Notes: generated by a model not told the origin, from the letters alone. Positions 52,833 through 63,887 are shown, numbered from the stretch's first letter. The stretch is 64,000 nt of DNA from a gamma proteobacterium NOR5-3 (GCA_000158155.1 DS999406.1:330466-394465); one strand, 5' to 3'. Made by a program: numbers and translations.

Positions 52833-55808
52833 TTAGTACTGGACAGTAAATCCAGCAAAGAAGTACTGACCGAGCGGGTCATACATACCCGGGTAGGTGT
52901 TACCGTTCTCGAAGTCCGTCGCACCCTGGACAACCCGAGGCGGACGCTCGTCCAGCAGGTTGTTAATTCCGAAGCGCACCTGCGCCCAGTCGTTAACATC
53001 CCAGGTCGCGGCAATATCAAAGTAGCTCATATCGTCGAGATCCAGCCCCTGGCCGCCGCCCGAGATCAGCTCTTCAGTACCTTCGATATATCGCCAAATC
53101 AGGCTTGCCGTGAGGTTCCAGGGAGTGACCCAGGTTGTCTGCATGCGATTCTTCAGCTCAGGCGTCGGGAGCTGACAGCCCAATCCATACACTCCTTCAC
53201 ATCTGAGCGATGCGGCTCCCGGGTATTCCTGCTGTTCAAACTTCATAACAAATCCAGCGATATTCGCAATATTTACCGTGCCCATATTGCCAACATCAAA
53301 GCTATAGTTAATCTCTACGTCTACGCCTTCGGTAGAGAGAAAGCCGATGTTGGTGCTTCGAGCATCGATACTGTTATCGAGAGTCGCGGGGTTACCAAAC
53401 CACAGACTACCGCTGTCATCCCGGTTCACGGCACTACAGAATGTAGATTCGCCTGTTAGAAGACACTGATTGAGACTAGTGGCCGCCTGGATACCTTGAA
53501 TCGCGCCTTCGATTTCAATGCTGTAATAGTCAACGCTCACGGAAAGCCCGTCAATGAAGCCTGGTGTGAAAATAAAGCCGGCCGTATACGTGTCGGCTTC
53601 CTCAGGCTGCAGATCCGGGGATCCACCTTCAATGTCGTTGTATTGTGATGCCGGGTTCGAAACAGCGCCGCCCCCATTCCACAGGGCTTCCGTTATACCG
53701 GTGCGCGCGCACTGCTCAAAAGTGAATCCTTCTATGCTGACGGCATCGCCCGGGTTAGCCTTGTCACAGGGGTCGTTAGTCATCGGGAAGAGTGAACCTA
53801 CCTGAGGGCGGAACAAGTCCACAAGGTTGGGCGCGCGTACGGCCCGCTGGTAACTGCCTCGAAGCTTCAAGTCATCGTAAATCTGCCATGAACCCGCAAG
53901 CTTGTAGGTGTCGGTAGTAGGGCCAAAATCATATTCTGAGTAGCGATATCCGAGGTCCAATACAAGCGACTGCATTAAAGGCGCGTCTTCTACCACAGGT
54001 ACGCTCGCCTCAAAGTAAACCTCTTTGACATTGTAACGTCCGTTAGTGTTCACAAGGTTGCCGACGTCGCCATTCCTGAGATTTTCGCTGGTCACGTAAG
54101 ACAGCTGCTCTTCGCGGTATTCCGCTCCGACAACCAACTCGACACCACTTTCAGCGAACGGTGACATCACTCCGTAGTCACCGAGGCTCCCCTGGACATA
54201 GCCCATAAAGACTTCTTGTGCGGTGTTGCCCGACTCAAAAGTCCGTACGCCGACAAAATTAGAGGCTTCGGGTGTTACGCCGCCTGTTTCAAAGATATTC
54301 CAAGGTACGCAAGTGGCATTCTGCTCGGACTGATCGACGCAGACGATATCGCCATCTTCATTTTCAAATGCTTGCAGGGCCTTGACGGCGTTGAACGAAG
54401 ATACGTAATTGAAATTGTAATTTTGCATGCTAACTTCGGAGTACTGATATGACGCATCGTAGCGCCATGTGTCGTTGATGTCTCCGCGCACTCCAAACAC
54501 GCCGCGGTACGTTGTGTGTCGAAGCTCTCCGGTACGGGGACCTCCTTCAACAGCGCGACGCCCGAGGGGTAATATAAAGGTGTCGTCTCCTTGCGGCGTA
54601 CCTGCATTACAACCACCTAAGTTTTGGCCGTCGCGGGTGGGGTCGCGGATAATATCCAGCTGCTGCGCCGACAGGAACGGGTTGTTACAATTAACTGTCG
54701 CATTAGTCCGGAAAAATGTACCGGACGGACCGAACTGAGTAGTTGACAACGTATCCATGAACATCAATTCGGTGTACGCCTCTACATGCTCGTTCAGGTC
54801 ATAGTGCGCGAAGGTACCCACCGTGACACGCTCATCGGGACGCTGAAAATAAGAAGGCGCGGCAAAGTTAAACAGCTGACCGAAACCCTCGTTAAACTGA
54901 TCGCCCGAGACGTTGTAAGTCGGAAGCGACGCTGAGGCGACGTTATCTACCTTACCATCCGCGCCATAAATTACCGGAGCGAATGAGCCGGATAAGTTGG
55001 TTCCAGAACCCGCACACACCAAAGTGTCTGCAGTTCGACCACGTACCGGACACGAAGAGTGATCGCGCTGTCCTTGCTCAACGCCCTCGATTTCACGGTA
55101 GGTGGCGAACGCCGTCATATTGCCTCGGCCATTGTCGAAATTACCACCAAGCATCAGTGTTACATCGCTGATCGCACCATCGTTGGACGTACCAGTGGGG
55201 AACGGCTGGTTGAGAGCTGCGGCGGCGCGCTGTACGTCGCCAGCGGAATTGTCATGTCGATTCTGAGAGTACTGATAATCGAGCTTAATACCCTCGAAAT
55301 CATCGATCATGATGAAGTTGACAACGCCAGCTACGGCGTCAGCCCCGTAAGTCGATGATGCACCACCCGTGAGGACCTCTACCCGTTGCACAAGCTGCCC
55401 AGGTATCAGGTTGATATCGGCGGCGGAAGTCGTGCTGCTTGGCGAGTGAGTAGGAAGGCGCCGGCCGTTCATGAGAACCAACGTGCGGCTGGCGCCGAGG
55501 CGTCGCAGCTCAAGTGTGGCGGTACCGGTCGCTTCAATAGCCTGACCAGACGACTGTTCCAACTGGATGCCAGGTATGGCTACCAGTGCATCTTCGATTC
55601 GGGTAACACCCGTAAGCCGAAGCTGCTCATTATCAAGCTGAGTAACCGGGCTTGAAGAGATGAGGTTGGCACGCTGAATACGCGAACCGGTTACGACTAC
55701 TTCTTCAACCAGCTGCTCTTCCTGGGCGTTGACCGGAGCCATTCCCATCGCGAACGCTGCGCCGACGGCGGCACTGACCGCCATGGTTAGCGGTTTTTTA
55801 TGCAACAT
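52833..55808 (-). CDS. Large TonB-dependent outer-membrane receptor
   Basis: A 991-residue receptor: signal peptide (about residues 1-27, ending VNAQ), a TonB-box-like stretch (QLVEEVVVTGSRIQRANL), a plug domain with ALVAIPGIQLEQSSGQA and VEVLTGGASSTYGADAVAGV, and a 22-strand-type barrel ending with the aromatic FFAGFTVQY. It belongs to the big oligomer-uptake type common in Alteromonadales and Halieaceae; the ligand is unknown (peptide or saccharide). The ATG at 55808 has AGGGGAA upstream. It sits beside three genes for TPR-fused modifying enzymes and a TPR-TonB_C protein, and would be energised by the Ton operon at 21.7-27.3 kb. Confidence 0.93.
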   Translation of the reverse strand: MLHKKPLTMAVSAAVGAAFAMGMAPVNAQEEQLVEEVVVTGSRIQRANLISSSPVTQLDNEQLRLTGVTRIEDALVAIPGIQLEQSSGQAIEATGTATLELRRLGASRTLVLMNGRRLPTHSPSSTTSAADINLIPGQLVQRVEVLTGGASSTYGADAVAGVVNFIMIDDFEGIKLDYQYSQNRHDNSAGDVQRAAAALNQPFPTGTSNDGAISDVTLMLGGNFDNGRGNMTAFATYREIEGVEQGQRDHSSCPVRGRTADTLVCAGSGTNLSGSFAPVIYGADGKVDNVASASLPTYNVSGDQFNEGFGQLFNFAAPSYFQRPDERVTVGTFAHYDLNEHVEAYTELMFMDTLSTTQFGPSGTFFRTNATVNCNNPFLSAQQLDIIRDPTRDGQNLGGCNAGTPQGDDTFILPLGRRAVEGGPRTGELRHTTYRGVFGVRGDINDTWRYDASYQYSEVSMQNYNFNYVSSFNAVKALQAFENEDGDIVCVDQSEQNATCVPWNIFETGGVTPEASNFVGVRTFESGNTAQEVFMGYVQGSLGDYGVMSPFAESGVELVVGAEYREEQLSYVTSENLRNGDVGNLVNTNGRYNVKEVYFEASVPVVEDAPLMQSLVLDLGYRYSEYDFGPTTDTYKLAGSWQIYDDLKLRGSYQRAVRAPNLVDLFRPQVGSLFPMTNDPCDKANPGDAVSIEGFTFEQCARTGITEALWNGGGAVSNPASQYNDIEGGSPDLQPEEADTYTAGFIFTPGFIDGLSVSVDYYSIEIEGAIQGIQAATSLNQCLLTGESTFCSAVNRDDSGSLWFGNPATLDNSIDARSTNIGFLSTEGVDVEINYSFDVGNMGTVNIANIAGFVMKFEQQEYPGAASLRCEGVYGLGCQLPTPELKNRMQTTWVTPWNLTASLIWRYIEGTEELISGGGQGLDLDDMSYFDIAATWDVNDWAQVRFGINNLLDERPPRVVQGATDFENGNTYPGMYDPLGQYFFAGFTVQY

Positions 55809-56010
55809 AATAATTCCCCTGTGAAGTGAGATGTTGGCCATGGCCGTAAAATTGACGGCTCGGTTTTACCAACTGCGGCAGATATTACACACTCTGCCAC
55901 CAGTTGGTGTGTGAAAAATTCACATGAATGGGTCAATGAGCGGACAAGATTCATGGACTTAGGTCACTTAATTCGTGCCTTTTGCGAAGTTAAGACAAGC
56001 GTTTGTACTG

Positions 56011-56493
56011 CTAACGAACGCGGCTCACGCCGATGCTGCGATCAACATCTACCAGCGTCATCTTGTAGTAGCCCATAAAGTTTTTAGTGATTACCACCTT
56101 GGGGTTGGCAGGGCCGCGGTAGGGGTAGCGCCCGGACAGGCGCTGCTTCCAGACCTGCCCGTTCTCCAGGCGGAATACGGTTTTGCCGCTCCAGCCGCTA
56201 AAGTCTCCGGTGATCTGACTCTCTACCGCGAAGTCCTTTTCGGCCTCACGCACGGCTTCGCTGCTGGTTTGCAGAATTTGTGCGTCACCGGCGGTGTAGC
56301 GAATCAACCACTGGTTCAACGCCTCGAGCTCATCGCCGGACAGCTTCTTCAGCCCGGTGTCGGCAAACTCCTGTTTACTCATGAGCTTTTCAAAGCCGGG
56401 AAAGTCGTCGTCTGCCGCGGCGGCCGTGCCTGTGTATATAAGTAGGAAGACGGCAAACCAGCTGCCCGCGATGGTAGGGTGGGTAAATGACAT
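56011..56493 (-). CDS. Small exported protein of unknown function
   Basis: A 160-residue exported protein with a signal peptide (residues about 1-27, GTAAAA-DD). It has a short helical region (FEKLMSKQEFADTGLKKLSG) and a C-terminal strand-rich part with TVFRLENGQVWKQRLSGRYP and MGYYKMTLVDVDRS. I recognise it as a pattern common in gammaproteobacterial unknown periplasmic proteins, but cannot name a role. It lies 202 bases upstream of the receptor gene on the same strand; a weak minus-strand terminator lies before it. Confidence 0.7.
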   Translation of the reverse strand: MSFTHPTIAGSWFAVFLLIYTGTAAAADDDFPGFEKLMSKQEFADTGLKKLSGDELEALNQWLIRYTAGDAQILQTSSEAVREAEKDFAVESQITGDFSGWSGKTVFRLENGQVWKQRLSGRYPYRGPANPKVVITKNFMGYYKMTLVDVDRSIGVSRVR

Positions 56494-56536
56494 AGTGATC
56501 CTGCTGCCTGGGGATATTGCGAAGCGGCGATTCTAA

Positions 56537-56556
56537 CAAAAGCCCGCCAAAGCGGG
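56537..56556 (-). terminator. Possible minus-strand terminator
   Basis: CCCGC and GCGGG pair around CAAA. On the minus strand the stem is followed by CTTTTGTT, a short T run. It would stop transcripts reading past from the fba direction before the small exported protein gene. Confidence 0.35.
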
Positions 56557-56676
56557 AGGTCCGGTTGTAGCGACAGCTGAAGCCAGTCTTTATACTCTCG
56601 CGCCCGCCAGTCTGCGTCCGGGGCCGCAGGCCGACACGTCGGCGTTATTAGCCAGCCTCAACCAGGAAATATCGCC

Positions 56677-57279
56677 GTGGACACCGTTTTAAGCGCCTTT
56701 ATTACTTTGGTTCTGGTGATGGATCCGCTGGGCAACGTGCCTATATTCCTGTCGGTGCTCAAAGACGTGGACGGGCAAAGGCGTTATTGGGTGATTTTTC
56801 GGGAACTGCTCATCGCGCTGGGCGTGTTACTGCTTTTCTTATACGGGGGCAGCGCGGCGCTGGAAGCCATGGGGCTGCGTCAGGAATCCATCAGTATTGG
56901 CGGTGCCATCATTCTCTTTTTGATCGCCATTCGCATGATATTCCCGTCGCCTTATGGCCTGCTGGGGGATACGCCTGACGGAGAGCCGTTTATCGTCCCC
57001 CTTGCGATCCCCGCAGTTGCCGGCCCCTCATCACTGGCCATCGCCATGCTCATGGTCAATACAGACCCCACACGGATGCTGGACTGGACCATCGCGCTGG
57101 TGGGCGCCTGGGCAGTCTCGGCCTGCATACTGATGACCTCGCCGCTGCTGCTCAAAGCGCTGGGTAACCGCGGTTTGATGGCCATGGAGCGACTCATGGG
57201 CATGATTCTGGTCATTATCGCCGTACAGATGTTCTTTGAGGGCGTATCAACTTCCCTGCATCTACAGGGGCTTGGCTAG
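56677..57279 (+). CDS. MarC-family integral membrane protein (YhgN-like)
   Basis: A 200-residue protein with six predicted membrane segments, of the MarC family. The opening FITLVLVMDPLGNVPIFLSV and the central PLAIPAVAGPSSLAIAML are the two repeated conserved motifs. E. coli YhgN is the closest type by length. The transported substrate is not settled. It starts with GTG, with AGGA about 9 bases upstream, and converges with fba. The plain layout gives no clue to function. Confidence 0.88.
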   Translation: MDTVLSAFITLVLVMDPLGNVPIFLSVLKDVDGQRRYWVIFRELLIALGVLLLFLYGGSAALEAMGLRQESISIGGAIILFLIAIRMIFPSPYGLLGDTPDGEPFIVPLAIPAVAGPSSLAIAMLMVNTDPTRMLDWTIALVGAWAVSACILMTSPLLLKALGNRGLMAMERLMGMILVIIAVQMFFEGVSTSLHLQGLG

Positions 57280-57352
57280 GCAATAAGTCCACAAGGGCAA
57301 GGCTTAACCCGGGGGTACCGCACCTGTGCAGCACCCGATTCCAAACGAGGAG

Positions 57353-58417
57353 TTAGTTGACCTTAGGCACCAGCTCCCGGGCGTCGTAACGCTGCTGCAT
57401 GGTGTCCAGCGACAAAACCTTGATCTTGCTGGCATTGCCGGCTGTGCCAAACGCCTCGTAGCGCGCTATGCAGATGTCACGCATGGCTACCTGCGTTTCT
57501 TTTAGGTACTTACGGGGGTCAAATTCCGCCGGGTTGTGGGCGAGAAAGCGACGAATGGCCCCGGTGGAGGCCAAGCGCAGGTCAGTGTCGATATTGACCT
57601 TGCGCACACCGTGGCGGATACCCTCTTGAATCTGCTCCACGGGGACGCCGTAGGTCTCGGGGATCTCGCCGCCGTATTCATTAATAATCTCAAGCCAATC
57701 CTGAGGCACCGATGAGGAGCCGTGCATCACCAGGTGGGTGCCGGGTATGCGCGCATTGATTTCTTTGATTCGATCGATGGCCAGAATATCGCCCGTGGGA
57801 GGGCGGCTGAACTTATAGGCCCCGTGACTGGTGCCACAGGCAATTGCCAGCGCGTCCACCTCCGTCGCTTTCACAAAGGCGGCAGCTTCTTCAGGGTCTG
57901 TGAGCAATTGATCGTGGGTGAGCTTGCCTGCCGCGCCGGAGCCGTCTTCTTCGCCGGCCTCACCGGTTTCCAAAGATCCCAGACAGCCAAGCTCCCCCTC
58001 CACCGAAACGCCGCAGGCATGCGCCATGGCAACGGCGGTACGCGTGACATTCACGTTGTAGTCAAAATCCATGGGAGTCTTTCCGTCTTCACCCAGAGAT
58101 CCATCCATCATCACCGAACTAAAGCCCAGGGCAATGGAGCGCTGACAGATCGCCGGCGACATGCCGTGGTCCTGATGTACCACCACCGGTATGTGCGGAA
58201 ACTCGCGCATGGCCGCTTCCATGAGTGCCCGCAAAAAGGGCGCTCCGGCGTATTTGCGGGCTCCGGCACTGGCCTGCATGATCACCGGGGAGTCCGTCGC
58301 ATCCGCGGCCTCCATGATGGCCCGGGTCTGCTCTAGGTTATTCACGTTAAAGGCCGGAACGCCGTAGTCGTGCTCGGCGGCGTGATCCAGCAGTTGGCGC
58401 AGACTGATCAAAGCCAT
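57353..58417 (-). CDS. fba: Fructose-bisphosphate aldolase, class II
   Basis: A 354-residue zinc-dependent aldolase of the Calvin-cycle (CbbA/FbaA) subtype. Metal and catalytic positions are in [29 protein letters not shown] and [13 protein letters not shown]. It starts [20 protein letters not shown], a normal opening. It joins pgk, epd and tktA on the same strand in the order tktA-epd-pgk-fba, so lower glycolysis and the pentose cycle are co-located as in E. coli. Confidence 0.96.
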   Translation of the reverse strand: MALISLRQLLDHAAEHDYGVPAFNVNNLEQTRAIMEAADATDSPVIMQASAGARKYAGAPFLRALMEAAMREFPHIPVVVHQDHGMSPAICQRSIALGFSSVMMDGSLGEDGKTPMDFDYNVNVTRTAVAMAHACGVSVEGELGCLGSLETGEAGEEDGSGAAGKLTHDQLLTDPEEAAAFVKATEVDALAIACGTSHGAYKFSRPPTGDILAIDRIKEINARIPGTHLVMHGSSSVPQDWLEIINEYGGEIPETYGVPVEQIQEGIRHGVRKVNIDTDLRLASTGAIRRFLAHNPAEFDPRKYLKETQVAMRDICIARYEAFGTAGNASKIKVLSLDTMQQRYDARELVPKVN

Positions 58418-58443
58418 GTGTGTTCTCCCTGTTGGTTCAAAAC

Positions 58444-58462
58444 GGTAGTAACAGGTACTACC
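58444..58462 (-). other. Small hairpin between pgk and fba
   Basis: GGTAGTA and TACTACC form a 7-bp stem around ACAGG. On the minus strand, the direction of the operon, it is followed by GTTTTG. It could attenuate transcription between pgk and fba or stabilise the transcript; the T run is short. Confidence 0.3.
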
Positions 58463-58513
58463 GGGCTCGGCGCAGGCGTTAAATGACCTTCGTCGTCGTT
58501 CATCGTCGAGTGT

Positions 58514-59686
58514 TCATTGTTCGCGGGCGCGCTCTTCAAGCACCGCCACCGCAGGAAGTACCTTACCTTCTACGTACTCAAGAAAGGCACCACCACCGGT
58601 AGATATATAAGAAACCTTGTCAGCGATGCCAAACTTATCAATGGCCGCCAGGGTATCGCCACCCCCGGCAAGCGAAAATGCGACGCTGTCCGCAATAGCT
58701 CTGGCCAGGGTCTCCGTGCCGCCGGCAAAGCTGTCGAATTCAAATACACCCACCGGCCCGTTCCAGAGGATCGTGCCGGCATCTTTTAACAGGGCCGCCA
58801 TGGCTGCCGCAGACTCCGGGCCGATATCAAGAATCATCTCATCTGCGCCCACATCATCGATAGCACAGGTGCGCGCGGTGGCGTTTTCGGCAAACTCATT
58901 GGCAACTACCACATCGGTGGGCAGGCGAATATGCGTCTTGGCACCAATACGGCGCGCTTCGTCCAACAGCTCGTGCTCACACAGTGACTTACCCACGGGA
59001 TGCCCCGCCGCAGCAAGAAAGGTGTTGGCAATACCGCCACCGACAATAAGCTGGTCCACTTTGTCAGACAGCGAATCCAGAACCTCAAGTTTTGTGGAGA
59101 CTTTGGATCCGCCAACAATCGCCACCATAGGTCGCTCGGGGTTCGCCAGGGCTTTGTCCAGTGCTTCCAGCTCTCCGGCCAACAGGGGGCCCGCGCAGGC
59201 TTTCGCGGCAAAGCGCGCAACGCCATGGGTAGAGGCCTGAGCACGATGTGCGGTGCCAAAGGCGTCCATGACAAATACGTCACACAGCGCCGCATAAGCT
59301 TTCGCCAGATCGTCAGCGTTCTTCTTTTCACCTGCGTTAAAACGGACGTTCTCCAATAGCACCACTTCGCCATCCGCAACGGTAACGCCGCTTTGCCAGT
59401 CTGCCACCAGGCGCACAGGAAGTTCTAACAGGGCACTGAGGTGTTTTGCCACGGGCTCCAGGGAAAACTGGGTGTCAAACTCGCCCTCCACCGGCCTGCC
59501 CAGATGCGACATCAACATCACACGACCGCCGGCGGCCATCGCTTGCTGGATAGTCGGCAGGGCGGCGCGAATTCGTGCGTCCGAGGCCACTAGACCATTC
59601 TTTATTGGAACGTTCAGGTCTTCGCGAATGAGAACCCGCTTTCCGGTGAGCTCAAGCTCACTCATTCGCTGCACTGCAAGACTCAT
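58514..59686 (-). CDS. pgk: Phosphoglycerate kinase
   Basis: A 390-residue kinase moving phosphate between 1,3-bisphosphoglycerate and ADP. Signatures in order: [78 protein letters not shown] and the nucleotide loop [16 protein letters not shown]. Length is normal. Its ATG overlaps the stop of the epd gene by four bases, so the two are translationally coupled. Confidence 0.97.
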   Translation of the reverse strand: MSLAVQRMSELELTGKRVLIREDLNVPIKNGLVASDARIRAALPTIQQAMAAGGRVMLMSHLGRPVEGEFDTQFSLEPVAKHLSALLELPVRLVADWQSGVTVADGEVVLLENVRFNAGEKKNADDLAKAYAALCDVFVMDAFGTAHRAQASTHGVARFAAKACAGPLLAGELEALDKALANPERPMVAIVGGSKVSTKLEVLDSLSDKVDQLIVGGGIANTFLAAAGHPVGKSLCEHELLDEARRIGAKTHIRLPTDVVVANEFAENATARTCAIDDVGADEMILDIGPESAAAMAALLKDAGTILWNGPVGVFEFDSFAGGTETLARAIADSVAFSLAGGGDTLAAIDKFGIADKVSYISTGGGAFLEYVEGKVLPAVAVLEERAREQ

Positions 59687-60714
59687 GTGTTTGCCTCCTC
59701 GGCAGAGAGATCGGACCAGTAACGGGCAACATCCAACATACGATTAGCATAGCCCCATTCGTTGTCGAACCAGGTAAGTACTTTAACCAGGCGTTTACCG
59801 CTCACCCGGGTCTGGCAGGCGTCAATAATACTGGAGCGACTGTCGCGGTTAAAATCGCAGGACGCCAGCGGCTCTTCCGTATAACCCAGCACGCCCTTGA
59901 AACCACTGGCCGCGGCAACAGACAGGGCGCGGTTAACATCGCTCACACTCACGTCCTGACGGGTAACGATAGTGAGATCCATGGCAGATACATTCAGCGT
60001 GGGCACGCGCAGTGCCTGAGCGGTAAAACGCCCCGCCAAAGCGGGCAATATGCGCTCAACGCCCAGCGCAAGGCCGGTATCTACCGGGATGATGGACTGA
60101 CCTGCGGCGCGGGTCTTTCTCAGATCCGTGTTGTGGTAGGCATCCAGCACTGGCTGGTCGTTCATGGCGGAGTGAATGGTCGTGATCGTGCCGTAATCGA
60201 TGCCAAAGGCCGCATCCAGGGCTGCGATAACCGGTACGATCCCGTTGGTGGTGCAGGAGGCCGCCGACACGATGCGGTGCTGTGCAAGCAGGCTTTGATG
60301 ATTGACGCCGTACACCACGGTCGCATCCACATCCGGCTCCGCCGGCTGAGAAAAAAGCACCCGCCGGGCACCGGCACTCAGGTGCTGCTCAGCAGTGGCG
60401 CGATCCGAAAACGCACCGGAACATTCAAGCAGCATGTCCACGCCCATGCCGGTCCAATCAAGACCGGTAGCATCGGGCTCGCGCAGAAGCATTTTCTGCT
60501 GTCCGTTGATGAGCAAACTGCCATCGCGCAGCTCAACAGTCCCGGGAAACCGTCCATGCGTTGAGTCGTAGCGCGTCAGATGGGCAACGGTGGTCGCGTC
60601 CGCCAGCTCATTGATAGCCACCACCTGCACAGCCCCGCGATGCGGACTCTCCTGCAGCGCCCGGAGCACCGTGCGACCGATGCGTCCATAGCCATTGATG
60701 GCGACTCTGAGCAT
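59683..60714 (-). CDS. epd: Erythrose-4-phosphate/glyceraldehyde-3-phosphate dehydrogenase, Epd-like
   Basis: A 343-residue NAD-dependent dehydrogenase of the GapA fold. The NAD loop is [18 protein letters not shown] and the catalytic Cys is in [16 protein letters not shown], with His in the following TIHSAMND. The pattern [18 protein letters not shown] and [14 protein letters not shown] fits the Epd branch (erythrose-4-phosphate dehydrogenase, which feeds pyridoxal phosphate synthesis). It lies between tktA and pgk as in E. coli. Glyceraldehyde-3-phosphate activity cannot be ruled out. Confidence 0.88.
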   Translation of the reverse strand: MLRVAINGYGRIGRTVLRALQESPHRGAVQVVAINELADATTVAHLTRYDSTHGRFPGTVELRDGSLLINGQQKMLLREPDATGLDWTGMGVDMLLECSGAFSDRATAEQHLSAGARRVLFSQPAEPDVDATVVYGVNHQSLLAQHRIVSAASCTTNGIVPVIAALDAAFGIDYGTITTIHSAMNDQPVLDAYHNTDLRKTRAAGQSIIPVDTGLALGVERILPALAGRFTAQALRVPTLNVSAMDLTIVTRQDVSVSDVNRALSVAAASGFKGVLGYTEEPLASCDFNRDSRSSIIDACQTRVSGKRLVKVLTWFDNEWGYANRMLDVARYWSDLSAEEANT

Positions 60715-60718
60715 GCGC

Positions 60719-62716
60719 TTATATCGCTTCCATCACCTCGGATACCACGGCAGCGACGTTATCCACGGTAAACCCGAACTGCTCAAACAACTCATTGGCC
60801 GGCGCGGATTCGCCAAAGGTGCTCATACCGACGATGCGCCCATCAAGGCCCACATACTTATGCCAGTAGTCGACATGTGCCGCTTCCACGGCAACCCGGG
60901 CCAGGCAGTCACTGGGAAGCACCGACTCCCGATAGCCCGCATCCTGTTGCTCAAAAACCTCGGGGCAGGGCATGGAGACTACGCGGATCGCGCGATCTGC
61001 CAGTGCATCGGCGGCCTGCATGGCCAGTCCAACTTCCGAACCTGTGGCAATAATGATCGCCTCGGGGGCGCCATCGCAGTCGCGCAGTACATAAGCTCCG
61101 CGTGCCACATCGGCAAGCTGCTCGGCGCTTCGCTCCTGATGGGGCAAACCCTGACGGGAGAACACCAGAGCCGAGGGCCCGTCCTGCCGTTCGATCGCAG
61201 ACTTCCAGCACACGGCTGACTCCACCGCATCGCAGGGACGCCAGGTATTCAGACCGGGAGTAGCGCGCAGCGCAGTCAACTGCTCCACCGGCTGGTGCGT
61301 AGGACCGTCTTCACCCAGACCGATCGAGTCGTGGGTGTAGACAAAGATACAGCGCTGGCGCATAAGCGCGGCCATGCGCACGGCATTGCGGGCGTACTCC
61401 ATAAAGATCAGGAACGTCGCGCCGTAGGGGATAAAGCCCCCGTGCAGGGCAATGCCGTTCATGATCGCCGACATGCCAAATTCACGAACGCCGTAATAAA
61501 TGTAGTTTCCGGCGGCGTCATCGGCGCTCAGCCCCTGGGATCCAGACCAGAGAGTCAAATTGGAACCCGCTAAGTCTGCCGAGCCACCCATGAACTCAGG
61601 CAGCATGGGACCCAGCGCATTAATCGCGTTTTGGGAGGCTTTGCGGGAGGCGATAGTCTCGCCCGCAGCCTGGCACTGCTCCACATAAGCCTGCGCATTG
61701 GCCGCAAAATCGTCGGGCAACTGGCCGGAAAGGCGACGGGTTAATTCTGCCGCTAACTCCGGGTATTCGGCGCGATAAGCGTCCATCATCGCGCTCCATG
61801 CCGCTTCATGTTCAGCGCCAGCCGTTTTGGCGTCCCATCCTGCGTAGATATCCGGGGGAATGACAAAGGCCGGATGCTCCCAGCCAATCGCCGCGCGGGT
61901 GGCAGCGATTTCGTCGGCCCCCAGCGGTGCCCCGTGGGTAGCTGCCGTACCCTGCTTGTTTGGCGAACCTTTACCGATGACTGTGCGACAGCAAATCAGT
62001 GTCGGACGGGAACTATCTGCCCGCGCCGCTTCGGTCGCTGCCTTGACAGCAACAGGATCATGGCCGTCGACGCCGGCAATCACCTGCCAACCATAGGCCT
62101 CGAAGCGCTTGGGCGTGTCATCAGAGAACCATCCCGCCACATCACCGTCGATAGAGATGCCGTTGTCATCGTAGTAGGCGATGAGTTTACCCAGGCCCAA
62201 AGTTCCGGCAAGCGAGCAAACCTCATGAGAAATGCCCTCCATCAGGCAGCCATCTCCTACAAAAACGTAGGTAAAGTGGTCGATAATCTGGTGGTCGCCG
62301 CGATTGAACTGGGCCGCGAGTGCTTTCTCGGCAATCGCCATACCCACGGCATTGCTGATGCCCTGGCCGAGGGGGCCGGTGGTGGTTTCTACACCGGGCG
62401 CGTAACCGTACTCGGGGTGGCCCGGAGTTTTACTGTGTAGCTGGCGGAAGTTTTTTAACTCCGTCATGGGCAGGTCATAGCCCGTGAGATGCAGCAAGGA
62501 GTAAATAAGCATGGAGCCATGCCCATTAGAGAGCACAAAGCGATCGCGATTCGGCCAGTCCGGATTCTGCGGGTTATGACGCATGAACCCGTTCCACAGC
62601 ACTTCGGCAATATCGGCCATGCCCATGGGCGCGCCGGGATGGCCACTGTTGGCTTGCTGGACAGCATCCATAGAGAGGGCGCGAATGGCGTTCGCGAGAT
62701 CTGTTTGGCTGGGCAT
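60719..62716 (-). CDS. tktA: Transketolase
   Basis: A 665-residue thiamine-diphosphate enzyme exchanging two-carbon units in the pentose cycle. ThDP and metal binding: [20 protein letters not shown] and [15 protein letters not shown]. Conserved substrate His regions are [19 protein letters not shown] and [19 protein letters not shown]. The gene starts at an ATG with AGGAAG 5 bases upstream. It diverges from the ArsR-methyltransferase gene, sharing the 150-base region that holds the inverted-repeat operator. Confidence 0.97.
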   Translation of the reverse strand: MPSQTDLANAIRALSMDAVQQANSGHPGAPMGMADIAEVLWNGFMRHNPQNPDWPNRDRFVLSNGHGSMLIYSLLHLTGYDLPMTELKNFRQLHSKTPGHPEYGYAPGVETTTGPLGQGISNAVGMAIAEKALAAQFNRGDHQIIDHFTYVFVGDGCLMEGISHEVCSLAGTLGLGKLIAYYDDNGISIDGDVAGWFSDDTPKRFEAYGWQVIAGVDGHDPVAVKAATEAARADSSRPTLICCRTVIGKGSPNKQGTAATHGAPLGADEIAATRAAIGWEHPAFVIPPDIYAGWDAKTAGAEHEAAWSAMMDAYRAEYPELAAELTRRLSGQLPDDFAANAQAYVEQCQAAGETIASRKASQNAINALGPMLPEFMGGSADLAGSNLTLWSGSQGLSADDAAGNYIYYGVREFGMSAIMNGIALHGGFIPYGATFLIFMEYARNAVRMAALMRQRCIFVYTHDSIGLGEDGPTHQPVEQLTALRATPGLNTWRPCDAVESAVCWKSAIERQDGPSALVFSRQGLPHQERSAEQLADVARGAYVLRDCDGAPEAIIIATGSEVGLAMQAADALADRAIRVVSMPCPEVFEQQDAGYRESVLPSDCLARVAVEAAHVDYWHKYVGLDGRIVGMSTFGESAPANELFEQFGFTVDNVAAVVSEVMEAI

Positions 62717-62812
62717 GTTGCTTCCTGAGGAGTGATCGCGGGGCGCGCATTATCGGGCAAGCGGCGCCGGGGGTAAACAATGACTGGCAGGCGCCTCAAA
62801 ACGCGACCCAAA

Positions 62813-62840
62813 ATCTATATCAAAATTCCTTGATATAGAT
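62813..62840. promoter_or_regulatory. Perfect 11-bp inverted repeat, probable operator of the ArsR-type regulator
   Basis: ATCTATATCAA and TTGATATAGAT are exact inverted copies separated by AATTCC. The centre lies about 40 bases before the ATG of the ArsR-methyltransferase gene. A plausible -35 (TTGATA, 62830-62835) falls inside the right arm, with a TAAACT -10 at 62852-62857 and a 16-base spacer. Binding would therefore block that promoter. ArsR-family proteins use such dyads. Confidence 0.75.
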
Positions 62841-62866
62841 TGATTTGCTGTTAAACTTCGCGCGCT

Positions 62867-63868
62867 ATGAATTCCGTCGTGTCTACAAATCTGTCCACGG
62901 ATTGCGCGCCTGACGCCGAGGCCGTGCTCGCTGGCCTGTGCAAGGCCGCCGCCGACAGCCTGCGCCTGCGCGTGCTGCGACTCCTGCGACACGACGCCAT
63001 GGATGTATCAGAACTTTGCTCCGTGCTCGACGTGCGCCAGCCGGCGCTGAGCCACCACCTGAAGCTCATGAGCGCTGCGGGCCTGCTGAGCAGCCAACGG
63101 GACGGCAACCACATCTTTTATCGCCGCCGTGAACTCGCAGGCGATGAGCCTTTTGCCGCACTGCAGCAGGCGCTACTGGCCGCCGCCGATGCACTGGAGC
63201 TGGATGATGCCGAAGAAGCCCGTCGCCAGGCACTCCAGCGCCAGCGGGAACAAAACTCCCTTGATTTCTTTACCGACAATGCCGCGCGATTTCGCGAGCA
63301 GCAGGACCTTATTGCAGCTCCGGAACGCTACGCGGCGGCGGTTAACGAACTTCTGGACACGCTGCCCGTGGCCAGGCAGTCAACAGCGCTGGAGGTCGGA
63401 CCCGGGGAAGGCTGGCTTCTACCGCGCCTGAGTGGGCAATTCGAACGCGTTGTTGCACTGGACAACGCACCTGCCATGCTCGAGAGCGCCCGGTCAGCGG
63501 CAGGGGGACTGGACAACATTGAATTCCTGCTCGGCGATACCGGCCATAGCGCACTGCAGTCCCTGCAGGCGGACCTGATTGTGATCAATATGGTGTTACA
63601 TCACACGCCGGACCCCGCTGCAACGCTGCACGAAGCGGCGAGTGCTCTGGCACCAGGGGGCGCACTGCTGATCACTGAGCTTTGCGAGCATCGTCAGGGC
63701 TGGACCCGCGAGAACTGCGGTGACCTATGGCTGGGCTTCGCACCCCAAATGATACAAGACTGGGCAGCATCGGCCGGCCTTGTAGAACTGACCAGCAGTT
63801 ATCTGGGGCAGCGCAACGGATTCAAGCTACAACTGCGCCTGTTTGGCGCGGCAAAAATGACATCTTAG
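62867..63868 (+). CDS. ArsR-family regulator fused to a methyltransferase domain (SahR-like)
   Basis: A 333-residue protein. Residues about 20-105 form an ArsR winged helix with recognition helix [19 protein letters not shown]. Residues about 150-330 form a class I methyltransferase-type domain with the SAM/SAH loop [15 protein letters not shown] (about 174-188), [11 protein letters not shown] and [15 protein letters not shown]. The architecture and the place 19 bases before metK match SahR, a known regulator of SAM-cycle genes that responds to S-adenosylhomocysteine. No ribosome-binding site is seen; a promoter predicted at 62830-62857 would give an almost leaderless transcript. It is probably co-transcribed with metK. 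Confidence 0.85.
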   Translation: MNSVVSTNLSTDCAPDAEAVLAGLCKAAADSLRLRVLRLLRHDAMDVSELCSVLDVRQPALSHHLKLMSAAGLLSSQRDGNHIFYRRRELAGDEPFAALQQALLAAADALELDDAEEARRQALQRQREQNSLDFFTDNAARFREQQDLIAAPERYAAAVNELLDTLPVARQSTALEVGPGEGWLLPRLSGQFERVVALDNAPAMLESARSAAGGLDNIEFLLGDTGHSALQSLQADLIVINMVLHHTPDPAATLHEAASALAPGGALLITELCEHRQGWTRENCGDLWLGFAPQMIQDWAASAGLVELTSSYLGQRNGFKLQLRLFGAAKMTS

Positions 63869-63887
63869 ATCTTTACAGGAAACAAGC

